Assembly: GCF_900079775.1 (NCBI RefSeq)
Contig: NZ_LT556036.1
Coordinates: forward strand, 133,664-197,663
Reading direction: 5' to 3'
DNA from: Leyella lascolaii
GTDB taxonomy: Bacteria > Bacteroidota > Bacteroidia > Bacteroidales > Bacteroidaceae
Length of the DNA: 64,000 nt
Positions 54,621 to 63,700 of this stretch are shown in pieces. The notes under the pieces are model-generated. The model was given only the letters and a program-made list of their open reading frames with translations. It did not search any database and was not told where the DNA came from. Numbering within the stretch: the stretch's first letter is position 1; every line of letters begins with the position of its first letter. The translations under genes and the position numbers were made by a program.

Positions 54621-55169
54621 ATGGAATACATAAAAACCTGTATTGACGGAGTTTGGATTATCGAACCGAAAGTATTTAACGATGCCCGCGGATATTTCTT
54701 TGAGGCATGGAAGAAAGATGAGTTCGAGGAACATGTAGGAAAGGTTTCTTTCGTGCAGGATAATGAATCCAAATCAAGTTATGGCGTATTGCGCGGCCTT
54801 CATTATCAGAAAGGAGACTTCTCACAGGCGAAGCTGGTGCGCGTAATAAAAGGACGGGTGGTGGATGTCGCTGTGGACATACGTAAATCGTCTGCCACAT
54901 TCGGAAAATATGTCATGGTGGAGCTAAGCGGGGAAAACAAACGCCAGCTGTTTATTCCGCGCGGTTTCGCGCATGGCTTTCTTGTGCTTAGCGATGAGGC
55001 TGTTTTCACATATAAGGTTGACAACGTATATGCTCCTCAGCATGAGGCGAGCATAAGATGGAATGACGAAACCATAGATATAAAATGGCCTATAGACATT
55101 AATGATATAAAGACGAGCGAGAAGGACCTTAACGGCAAGTCGCTTGGCGAGGCTGATTTGTTCGACTGA
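54621..55169 (+). CDS. rfbC: dTDP-4-dehydrorhamnose 3,5-epimerase
   Basis: A 182-residue cupin-fold epimerase, the third step of dTDP-L-rhamnose synthesis. The catalytic His is in GVLRGLHYQKGDFSQAKLVR, the Asp in VVDVAVDIRKSSATFGKYV and the acid/base Tyr region in FIPRGFAHGFLVLSDEAVFT, YKVDNVYAP. Length is normal. It stands alone, apart from the other rml genes, next to an unrelated lipoprotein gene. Rhamnose is likely used in surface glycans. Confidence 0.95.
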   Translation: MEYIKTCIDGVWIIEPKVFNDARGYFFEAWKKDEFEEHVGKVSFVQDNESKSSYGVLRGLHYQKGDFSQAKLVRVIKGRVVDVAVDIRKSSATFGKYVMVELSGENKRQLFIPRGFAHGFLVLSDEAVFTYKVDNVYAPQHEASIRWNDETIDIKWPIDINDIKTSEKDLNGKSLGEADLFD

Positions 55170-55209
55170 TGCAAATTAGTTTGTAAGAAGACCACTGATT
55201 AGTGATTGT

Positions 55210-56013
55210 ATGATGAGACATTATGCATTATCCGCTTTTATTCTAATATGTGTCTCGTTTCTGTGTGGCTGTTCAAAGGGCAAGAAGACAGAGACGGTCG
55301 AGGAAGATGCCTTGGCAAAAAAAGAATTGCAGGGCATCTGGATAAATGAGGACGATGAGGACGTTGCCTTCAGAATAAAAGGTGACACCGTTTATTTCCC
55401 CGACACAATCAGTGTACCTGTATATTTCCGAATAGAAAGAGACTCGTTTGTCCTGTATGGGGCAAACAAGACAAAATATCCCGTAATCAAAAGGACACCT
55501 CATCTCTTCGAGTTTGTCAGTCAGAACGGCGAGCATATGAGGCTTGTCAAAAGCAGCGATTCCAGTTATCTCAAACTGTTTAATAAGACATCGATAGTCT
55601 CCGTCAACCAGAACAGGCTGATAAAAAAGGATACTGTCGTATATTATAATGATAAGAAGTATCATTGTTATGTTCAGATAAACCCCACAACATACAAGGT
55701 TCCAAAGGCGGCATACAACGACGATGGGGTGGAGGTGTACACCAACTACTATGACAACATAATCCATTTCAGCCTTTTCTGTGGTGCCGAAAGGGTTTAT
55801 TCAAGCAACATAACAAAGGATGATTTCTCTGCGCAGGTGTCATCCCAATATCTCAGGCAGTCTGTCTTCAGCGATATGGTGTATTACAAGATTGACGATG
55901 AGGGCGTGCATTATTTCGCAGTGCTGGGAATACCCAATTCTTCAAGCAGCTTTATGGTTGAGATGATATTCTCGTTCGACGGTAAGCTTATAAAGCGTAT
56001 AAAGGGCGATTAG
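55210..56013 (+). CDS. Predicted lipoprotein (DUF4738-like), function unknown
   Basis: A 267-residue lipoprotein. The signal ends in the lipobox FLCGC, with Cys21 followed by Ser-Lys-Gly-Lys. The mature part is beta-rich and similar in layout to the Bacteroidales DUF4738 lipoproteins, with ELQGIWINEDDEDVAFRIKG near the start; the family name is from memory and should be treated as tentative. It follows rfbC by 40 bases on the same strand and is convergent with the plug-protein gene 38 bases away. Confidence 0.7.
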   Translation: MMRHYALSAFILICVSFLCGCSKGKKTETVEEDALAKKELQGIWINEDDEDVAFRIKGDTVYFPDTISVPVYFRIERDSFVLYGANKTKYPVIKRTPHLFEFVSQNGEHMRLVKSSDSSYLKLFNKTSIVSVNQNRLIKKDTVVYYNDKKYHCYVQINPTTYKVPKAAYNDDGVEVYTNYYDNIIHFSLFCGAERVYSSNITKDDFSAQVSSQYLRQSVFSDMVYYKIDDEGVHYFAVLGIPNSSSSFMVEMIFSFDGKLIKRIKGD

Positions 56014-56051
56014 AATCTGTTCATTGACATCACTGACTTGGCGTAATCGTG

Positions 56052-57299
56052 TCAGTTTATCACAATCTGTCTGTATCCCACAAGCCTGTCTGTCCTGTCT
56101 CCGGCTGCCCTGTAATACACCAGACACTGGTATTTGTTTTCGGTATAGCAGAAATTGCCTTCGCTTTGAAGTGGCTTGAGACTGCCGTCGTCTGTTCTTA
56201 TAAGATATTGATATGAGTAATATCCCTGTTTAAGCATAATCACATTTTCGTATAATCCGCTTTCCGGGTTATAGCTCATGCGGTATTCCGGTGTGAGACT
56301 GCCGTTTGTCCATACACCGTTTATAAATATGTCGTTGTCGGTAGTTGCTGTTTTAAGAGCAAAGTGGACATATACATATTCTGACATGCAGTCGTTCTCT
56401 ATGTTGTCACTGTTTCTTATGTAGAAAGCTCCGTTTGCGTCTTCATCATACACATAGCTGTTGCGCGGCTCGTCAGTCCACACATAGGCGTGATAATCCC
56501 TGCCGTCCCACTTCACTGACTCAAGTCCCATGGTTGTGTGCGAAACGTCGAGTGTCTCAAATTTCCTGTATTCGTTTCCTCCGTCAAATATCAGCTGTCT
56601 GTTGTGAGTCCATTGCAGACCGTCTGGCATGATGTATTGCGGCTCGGCATTTACAACGGCATTGTCCCATCTTCCGTTCTGCATGACCACAGTCTTTATT
56701 TCCTGTCCGGGATTGTTCACTTTAAGTCCTGCATAGTTTATCTTCATTCCTATCTGCTGATGCGCCCCGTTCGTGTCAATATCGGTATTGGTGGTCGCTT
56801 CCAGTTGTATGCCTGCACGTTGCTCTGCTACCATGAAGCATGCTGTGGCTACCTCCTCAGACGTGTTGTCGTCATATATTGTCACGCGATAGTTGCCGCT
56901 CATTTTGATGTTGCATCTTTCATTCGGTATCCTCAGTCTGTAATGTGTATAAAGGACATTGGTGTTTAGTGATTTCCTGACATCGTCGATGGTATTCCCG
57001 TCTGTGAATCCTTCACAGTAATCGCTTGTGAACAGTGCGTCAGATGTTGTCCAGTCAGCTTCGCAGTGCTCAATCCTGTAGGCATACCTGTGATATTCAT
57101 GCGTCATGTCGTCAAACGAAATGGTGATGGGTTCGTCAACTCCGAGTATCATTACCGGTGGCGACAGCCAGTCGTCTCCGGCTACAACCTGCAGTGAGGC
57201 TATCCTGTCCGACTTTATTTCGTTGTTCTGTCCGTTAGCTGTCAGTGTGCAAACAGACAGCATTACGGCAGCCATAAGATTGCGTGTATTTGTTATCAT
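56052..57299 (-). CDS. T9SS plug-type protein (DUF5103 / PF17116 type)
   Basis: A 415-residue exported protein with a signal sequence (MITNTRNLMAAVMLSVCTLTANGQ). The N-terminal domain, with PITISFDDMTHEYHRYAYRI and EHCEADW, followed by YCEGFTDGNTIDDVRKS, is typical of the former DUF5103 family, now called the type 9 secretion system plug protein. In Flavobacterium the plug closes the SprA translocon pore from the periplasm. The C-terminal half has further beta domains (VWTNGSLTPEYRMSYNPESG). It starts 11 bases after the TonB-dependent receptor stop, so the two genes are cotranscribed. No other T9SS component lies in the window. Confidence 0.82.
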   Translation of the reverse strand: MITNTRNLMAAVMLSVCTLTANGQNNEIKSDRIASLQVVAGDDWLSPPVMILGVDEPITISFDDMTHEYHRYAYRIEHCEADWTTSDALFTSDYCEGFTDGNTIDDVRKSLNTNVLYTHYRLRIPNERCNIKMSGNYRVTIYDDNTSEEVATACFMVAEQRAGIQLEATTNTDIDTNGAHQQIGMKINYAGLKVNNPGQEIKTVVMQNGRWDNAVVNAEPQYIMPDGLQWTHNRQLIFDGGNEYRKFETLDVSHTTMGLESVKWDGRDYHAYVWTDEPRNSYVYDEDANGAFYIRNSDNIENDCMSEYVYVHFALKTATTDNDIFINGVWTNGSLTPEYRMSYNPESGLYENVIMLKQGYYSYQYLIRTDDGSLKPLQSEGNFCYTENKYQCLVYYRAAGDRTDRLVGYRQIVIN

Positions 57300-57310
57300 C
57301 TTTATATGTT

Positions 57311-59683
57311 TTACAGATCTACGGAAACTCGGAAATTTATCTGCCTGCCGGTCAGATAGTTAGGCACGGCATATTGCTGGTTTGTTACGTCAGTAATCCA
57401 GTAATAAGAGTTCACGTTGTTTATTCCGAAAAGATTCAGACATTCCAGTCCGAGCCACACATTCTTGAAGAACCGCCCGTTCTGCCTGTTCTCGTTGTTA
57501 ACCAGACGGTAGTTCAGTCCGATGTCCGCGCGTTTGTATGCCGGAGCCCTGAATACGTTGCTCTCAAGCTCCTGATGCGGTGCCGAGAACGGGAGACCGT
57601 CGGCATAGGCAAGTTTGAGAAACATTCTCCACCTCTCTGTTCCAGGGAAATAGTCCGTGAAGTAAAGGCTCACGGCATATCTCTGGTCTGTTGGCAGAGG
57701 TATGTTCTTCCCGTTCAGTTTCATGTTTGTGTCCATGAGTGACAGGCTTATCCACGAGTCGTATCCCGGAACGAACTCTCCGTAAAGCTTCATGTCGAGT
57801 CCGGCGGCATGTCCGCTGCACTCGTTATTTCCGTAATAGACAACCTTCACATTGTTTACACTGTAAGGCACAAGGTCGCTCAAAGCCTTATAGTAAGCCT
57901 CAGCGGTGAATTTGTATGGACGCTTGCTTATTTTGAAACGATAGTCCATGCCTGCTATGAAGTGTATGGAACGCTGGCTTTTTGTCTTTTTGTTGAGTGT
58001 GGCGTATGTCACTCCGTCAATTGCTGTTGTGTCACGTATTTCCTTATAGAAAGGTGCCTGATAGTAAAGACCGGTGGCGAATCTCATCGTTACGTTATGG
58101 TTGAAGGCAGGTATGACTCCGAGCGACATCCTCGGACTCACCGTTGTCTCACCGTTGAAGCTCCAGTGACTGAGCCTTACTCCATAGTTAAGGGTAAAAA
58201 GCGTATGCTCTCCCGGACTTGTGAATCTGTAAGTGTCCTGGGCGTAAGCCTCAATGCGGTTGGCTTTCAGTGTGTTCCGCGCACGCATTGAGTATATCAT
58301 GTGGAGGCTTTCGCCGGTGTGGGGTATGCTGTATCCGCTCGAGTCCCGCATTTCATATTCAACCGAATTCTCTTTTATACGCTCGCTTTTGAATGTTAAA
58401 GCCGTCTCTATGGTATGCTTTTTGGTTTTTGTCTTCAGCAGAAGCTTCACGCTCTGCACGTTTGCCTTCATGTAGTTTCGGGCATGCTGGAAGTAGGTTC
58501 CCACTCCAAGGTTCTCGCTCGTCTCTGTCTGTGTGAGCCAGTACTGCCCTTGTATGTCATAAGTTTCCTGTTCTTTTGTGTGGAATGCCGAGGCGATGAG
58601 CGACAGAGATGTGTTTTTCCCGAAATTGCGCGTTATGTCGAGAGAACCGAAATAAGTGCGGAATACGTCCTTCTCCTGCCCGTCGAAGTATACTCTGAAC
58701 GATTTCACGTCTTCCATAGTGCCGAAACTTGTCTCGCGGTCTTCAGGATAGAAGTTGTAGTGATTGTCTGATATGTTACCCAGAAAACTTATTCTCCACC
58801 TGTCGTTGGGCGTATAGTTGAGGAACGCCTGATAGTCGATGAAGTTCGGGCGGTATTCTCCTTTTGTGTCCATTGTGCCCAACAGATATTGGGTTGTCTT
58901 ATATCTTATGCCGTTGCTTATCGAGAATTTTTTGTTCCCATAGCCCACATATGCGCTCGCTCCGAGCAGACTTGCCGTGGCGGATGCTTCCAGCTTTTTT
59001 GGAAATCTGTATGTAATGTCAAGTGCCGACGACATCTTGTCGCCATATTTGGCTTCGAATCCTCCGGTGGAGAAGCCTATTTTCTCAACCATGTCAGGAT
59101 TGATGATAGACAATCCTTCCTGCTGTCCGCTTCTTACCAGCAGAGGACGGTATATCTCTATATTGTTGATATATACGCTGTTCTCGTCGAACGACCCTCC
59201 GCGCACGTTATATTGTGAGGACAGCTCATTGTGTGTTGACACTCCTGCCTGTCCCTGTATGAGTTCCTCTACGGCATTTCCTGTTGTTGAAGGCATGTGC
59301 CGGAGGTCTTCTTTGTTGATGTCCTGTGTCTGTCCGGTCTGTTGTTTTGTTCCCGTCACAACAACGTCCGAGAGCACGTTGTTGCTGTAGAGTACAACCT
59401 GAAGGGTCTGCTTGCCGCGCGGGTTGCGCAGCACACGTGTCTTTGTCTTGTATCCTACCATCGAGAAACGTACGACTACCGAGTCGGCGGACTGCAAGGT
59501 CATGCTGAATTCGCCTTTTAGCGATGTCATCGTTACCTTGCCCTGTTGGAGGCACGACACAGACGCAAGCTCGATAGGGTTCATCTGTTCGTCGGTCACC
59601 CTTCCTTGGAGAACAAACGATTGGGAATGAGCCGCAACGGCGCAAAGCAGCAGTATATATATAAAGAGTACTGTCTTTTTCAT
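57311..59683 (-). CDS. TonB-dependent receptor with carboxypeptidase-regulatory-like N-terminus
   Basis: A 790-residue outer-membrane receptor. It has a signal peptide (MKKTVLFIYILLLCAVAAHS), a CarboxypepD_reg-like beta-sandwich at about 22-105 (FVLQGRVTDEQMNPIELASV), a plug domain at about 105-225 with the TonB-contact region (LSDVVVTGTKQQTGQTQDIN, NAVEELIQGQAGVSTHNELS, YNVRGGSFDENSVYINNIEI) and a 22-strand type beta-barrel ending in an aromatic-rich strand (TGRQINFRVSVDL). No SusD partner is adjacent, so it is not a polysaccharide utilisation pair. It is energised by TonB-ExbB-ExbD. The substrate is unknown. Confidence 0.9.
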   Translation of the reverse strand: MKKTVLFIYILLLCAVAAHSQSFVLQGRVTDEQMNPIELASVSCLQQGKVTMTSLKGEFSMTLQSADSVVVRFSMVGYKTKTRVLRNPRGKQTLQVVLYSNNVLSDVVVTGTKQQTGQTQDINKEDLRHMPSTTGNAVEELIQGQAGVSTHNELSSQYNVRGGSFDENSVYINNIEIYRPLLVRSGQQEGLSIINPDMVEKIGFSTGGFEAKYGDKMSSALDITYRFPKKLEASATASLLGASAYVGYGNKKFSISNGIRYKTTQYLLGTMDTKGEYRPNFIDYQAFLNYTPNDRWRISFLGNISDNHYNFYPEDRETSFGTMEDVKSFRVYFDGQEKDVFRTYFGSLDITRNFGKNTSLSLIASAFHTKEQETYDIQGQYWLTQTETSENLGVGTYFQHARNYMKANVQSVKLLLKTKTKKHTIETALTFKSERIKENSVEYEMRDSSGYSIPHTGESLHMIYSMRARNTLKANRIEAYAQDTYRFTSPGEHTLFTLNYGVRLSHWSFNGETTVSPRMSLGVIPAFNHNVTMRFATGLYYQAPFYKEIRDTTAIDGVTYATLNKKTKSQRSIHFIAGMDYRFKISKRPYKFTAEAYYKALSDLVPYSVNNVKVVYYGNNECSGHAAGLDMKLYGEFVPGYDSWISLSLMDTNMKLNGKNIPLPTDQRYAVSLYFTDYFPGTERWRMFLKLAYADGLPFSAPHQELESNVFRAPAYKRADIGLNYRLVNNENRQNGRFFKNVWLGLECLNLFGINNVNSYYWITDVTNQQYAVPNYLTGRQINFRVSVDL

Positions 59684-60667
59684 ATTGAATATAACGTTCT
59701 TCTTCCGTCATTATTGTATATTACGGCTAATATGTTTTATTTACGGCTTTGGAGCGGGTAAGTGTCGCTTTAGCGCAATGGCTGTAAACTGTTTTCCGGC
59801 AGGTCGTTACGCCATACAACCTGCGTTTTGTGATTACCGCGTATTGTGCCGGCATGCGTGCACTGTCCTTCTTACGGCTACATTGTCTTGTATGATAATA
59901 ACATGCAGGGATGCTTTCGCGTTAAGCTTTTTAACTTAAAAAGAACCCCTGTTTAACATATGTAGACAAGCCGCTTCTGTAATGCGATACGCCGGAAAAA
60001 GTCGTGTCAGGATGTCGTTAAGGTTCTTGCAGACAGCTGTCCTTGCATGTGGATTCGGCGGAAGAGGCTTTATCGCGCTCCCGTAAAGGCATTCTGACTC
60101 TACGGAACAGTGCGTTACGCAGTACGGAACAGTATCTTTCGCCCGACGGAAAAGCCCGTTTCGGAGAGCGGATGAAACATGATTATGCCGTCGTTTTGCG
60201 CAAATGACTGATATACATACGGTTGTCTGACATCTCCATTTTCGGCGTATTTTGATTCAAAACCGATGTCGTCGCAGAATAATCCGAATATGATGACATA
60301 TGCGCAGGCATGTGGCTGATTATGATTGATTATATTCAATTAAGCTGACTCTTGTTGTTCCCCTGTTAATGCCGTGTCTTGTTGTCGGTCATCAGCGGCT
60401 CTTCAACCAAACTCGGTCGTCAGACTTCATTCCTATCTCATGCTGCTGCCGGATATGGTGCCTTACGTTTTAGTAAAAGACCTCGTGCATGCTGCGTAGG
60501 GAAAAAGGGGAGACAAGGCGGTCGCAGCAGAGCGAAGGAGGAATGGGCAACCGTCATTCAATGGTAAATCTGCGACAAGTGTTCCAGCCTCCGATTCGGG
60601 TTGAAGGTTTCAGAATGTTATAATATATTTACAGCATCTTTCATACCGTAATCTTTCCATCCTATTT
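59684..60667. other. Intergenic region holding palindrome array D
   Basis: About 1 kb with no convincing gene. It contains the array at 60059-60163. A degenerate unit and CGTTTTGCGCAAATG, palindromic around TTTGCGCAAA, extend it to about 60207. The remainder is not recognised. Confidence 0.6.
60059..60163. repeat. Palindrome array D: five 17-bp units at 22-bp period
   Basis: Units start at 60059, 60081, 60103, 60125 and 60147: CGGAAGAGGCTTTATCG, CCGTAAAGGCATTCTGA, CGGAACAGTGCGTTACG, CGGAACAGTATCTTTCG and CGGAAAAGCCCGTTTCG. Spacers are cgctc, ctcta, cagta and cccga. A sixth weak unit may follow at 60169. Confidence 0.85.
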
Positions 60668-60699
60668 TTTGGCTGTAAAATATATTTTTTTTACCTTTG
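60668..60699 (+). promoter_or_regulatory. Promoter of ileS
   Basis: TTTG (60668-60671), 20-base spacer, TAccTTTG (60692-60699). The ATG follows 32 bases after the -7 box. Confidence 0.85.
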
Positions 60700-60730
60700 C
60701 AGCCATATATTAAATTACAAAAAAGAAGAC

Positions 60731-63700
60731 ATGGTAAAGAAGTTCACAGAGCATAACGGGCTCAATTTGACGGCAACTAATGACGAGGTGCTGGCAGAGT
60801 GGAATAAGAAAGATATTTTCCATAAATCGATAGACGAACGTGAGGGATGTCCTCAGTTTGTTTTCTTTGAGGGTCCGCCTTCGGCAAACGGTCACCCGGG
60901 AATCCATCATGTCCTTGCAAGAAGCATAAAAGATACATTCAACAGATATAAGACGATGAAGGGCTTCCAGGTTCATCGTAAGGCAGGATGGGACACACAC
61001 GGACTTCCTGTGGAACTTGGAGTGGAGAAGGAACTCGGAATCACAAAGGCGGATATAGACAACAAGGATTCCGAAAAGTACATCTCCGTGCGCGACTATA
61101 ACAACAAGTGCCGCGAGAACGTGATGAAATTCACGGCGGAGTGGCGCTCGCTCACGGAGAAAATGGGATATTTCGTCGATCTCGACAATCCTTACATCAC
61201 ATACGACAACAAATATATCGAGACGTTGTGGTGGCTGCTTAAGCAACTCTACAACAAAGACCTGTTGTACAAAGGATACACAATACAGCCTTACAGCCCT
61301 GCCGCAGGAACCGGACTCAGCTCTCATGAGCTTAACCAGCCTGGGTGTTACAGGGACGTGAAGGACACCACTGTTACGGCACAGTTTAAGATAAAGAATC
61401 CGCGTCAGGAGATGACCGGATGGGGAGAGGCTTATTTCCTTGCATGGACAACAACCCCATGGACGCTTGCGGCAAACTCCGCTCTTTGCGTGGGACCTAA
61501 AATCAATTATGTGGCAGTGCGCACCTACAATCCTTACACGGGTGAGGCTGAGACGGTGGTGCTTGCCGAGGAAAGGCTTTCGGCTTACTTCAGCGAGGCT
61601 GGTCGTGATGCCGACCTTGAGTCATACAGTAAGGGTGACAAGGTTATTCCGTGGAAAGTCGTGGGACGTTATCTCGGTCCTGAACTCGTCGGGATGGAGT
61701 ATGAGCAGCTCCTTCCGTTCATATCTCCGCTGACCGGTGGCGCTTTCCGTGTGATTTCCGGTGATTATGTTACTACCGAAGACGGTACGGGCATTGTGCA
61801 TATCGCTCCGAACTTCGGTGCCGACGACGCATTCGTGGCAAAGAAAGCGGGTGTGCCGCCAATTGTCGTGGTTGACAAGAAGGGACAGGAACGTCCTGTT
61901 GTCGACCTGCAAGGCAAATATTTCCTTACGGAGGAGCTTGATGAGAAGTTCGTTGCGGAGCACGTCAATGTGGAGTTGTGGAACGAGTATGCGGGCAGGT
62001 ATGTGAAGAACGCTTATGACGAGACACTGACAGATAAGGACGAGACGCTTGATGTGTCAATCTGTATGGACCTTAAAGCATCCAACAAAGCATTCAAGAT
62101 AGAAAAGCATGTGCACAATTATCCGCACTGCTGGCGTACCGACAAGCCTATACTTTACTATCCGCTTGACAGCTGGTTCATCCGTTCTACAGCAAAGAAG
62201 GACAGAATGGTGGAGCTGAACCGGACAATCAACTGGCAGCCTGAGTCTACCGGTACAGGACGGTTCGGCAACTGGCTCGAGAATCTTAACGACTGGAACC
62301 TGTCCCGCAGCCGCTTTTGGGGCACTCCGCTGCCGATATGGCGCGATGAGGATGGAAACGAGATATGCATCGGTTCGGTGCACGAGCTGTATGATGAGAT
62401 AGAAAAGAGCGTGGCGGCAGGGTTCATGCAGTCCAACACATTGAAGGACCTCGGATTCGTGCCGGATGATTACAGTAAGGAGAATTATGACCGCATAGAC
62501 CTTCACCGTCCGTTTGTCGATGAGATTACGCTTGTCAGCAAGGCGGGCAAACCCATGAAACGTGAGTCCGACCTCATCGATGTGTGGTTTGACAGCGGTT
62601 CCATGCCTTACGCACAGATTCATTATCCGTTTGAGAACAGGGATAAGATTGACGACCGTACGGCATTCCCTGCCGACTTCATCAACGAGGGTGTGGACCA
62701 GACACGTGGCTGGTTCTTTACGCTTCATGCCATCGCCACCATGGTGTTCGACAGTGTGGCATTCAAGAATGTCATATCCACCGGACTTGTGCTCGACGCT
62801 AAAGGCAACAAGATGAGCAAGCATGTGGGCAATGTTACGGATCCTTTTGAGATGATCGGGAAGTACGGAGCCGATGCGGTGAGATTCTACATGATGACGA
62901 ACTCGGAGCCGTGGGATAACCTGAAGTTCAATCCTGAGGGAGTGGACGAGGTGCGCCGTAAGTTCTTCGGAACATTATACAACACATATTCCTTCTTCGC
63001 TCTGTATGCCAATGTGGACGGATTCGATTATAGCGAAGAGGACGTGAAGATGGAGGAAAGACCGGAGATAGACCGCTGGATACTCTCCGTGCTTCATTCC
63101 CTTATAAGAGATGTGGACGCGGAAATGAACGGGTATAATCCGACAAAGGCTGGACGCCTTATTGAGTCGTTTGTGAACAACGACCTGAGCAACTGGTATG
63201 TGCGCCTTAACAGGAAACGCTTCTGGGGTAAGGAAATGAGTGCTGACAAGCTGAGCGCTTATCAGACGCTGTATACATGTCTTGAGGTGGTTGCCAAACT
63301 GCTCGCTCCGTTTGCGCCGTTCTATGCGGACCAGCTGTTCATGGACCTGATAAGCGTGACCGGAAAAGAACATGTCGAGTCGGTACACCTCTCTGACTAT
63401 CCTGTTGCTGACGATAAACTCATCGACAAAGAGCTGGAAGCAAGAATGAGTATGGCTCAGAAGATTACTTCCATGATTCTCGCTTTGCGCCGCAAGGTGA
63501 ACATTAAGGTGCGCCAGCCGCTGCAGGCTATCATGATTCCGGCTGTCGACGCAGAGCAGAAAAGACACATCGAGGCTGTCGAGACACTTATATTGAACGA
63601 GGTGAATGTTAAGAGTCTCAAGTTTGTGGAGGGCTCGGATGTCCTAGTAAAGAAAGTGAAGTGCAACTTCCGCACTATGGGCAAGAAGTTCGGCAGACTT

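Noticed and set aside
62057-62824. 255-codon frame antisense to ileS
   Set aside because: The sense strand has clear IleS motifs throughout, and the antisense product has no family pattern.
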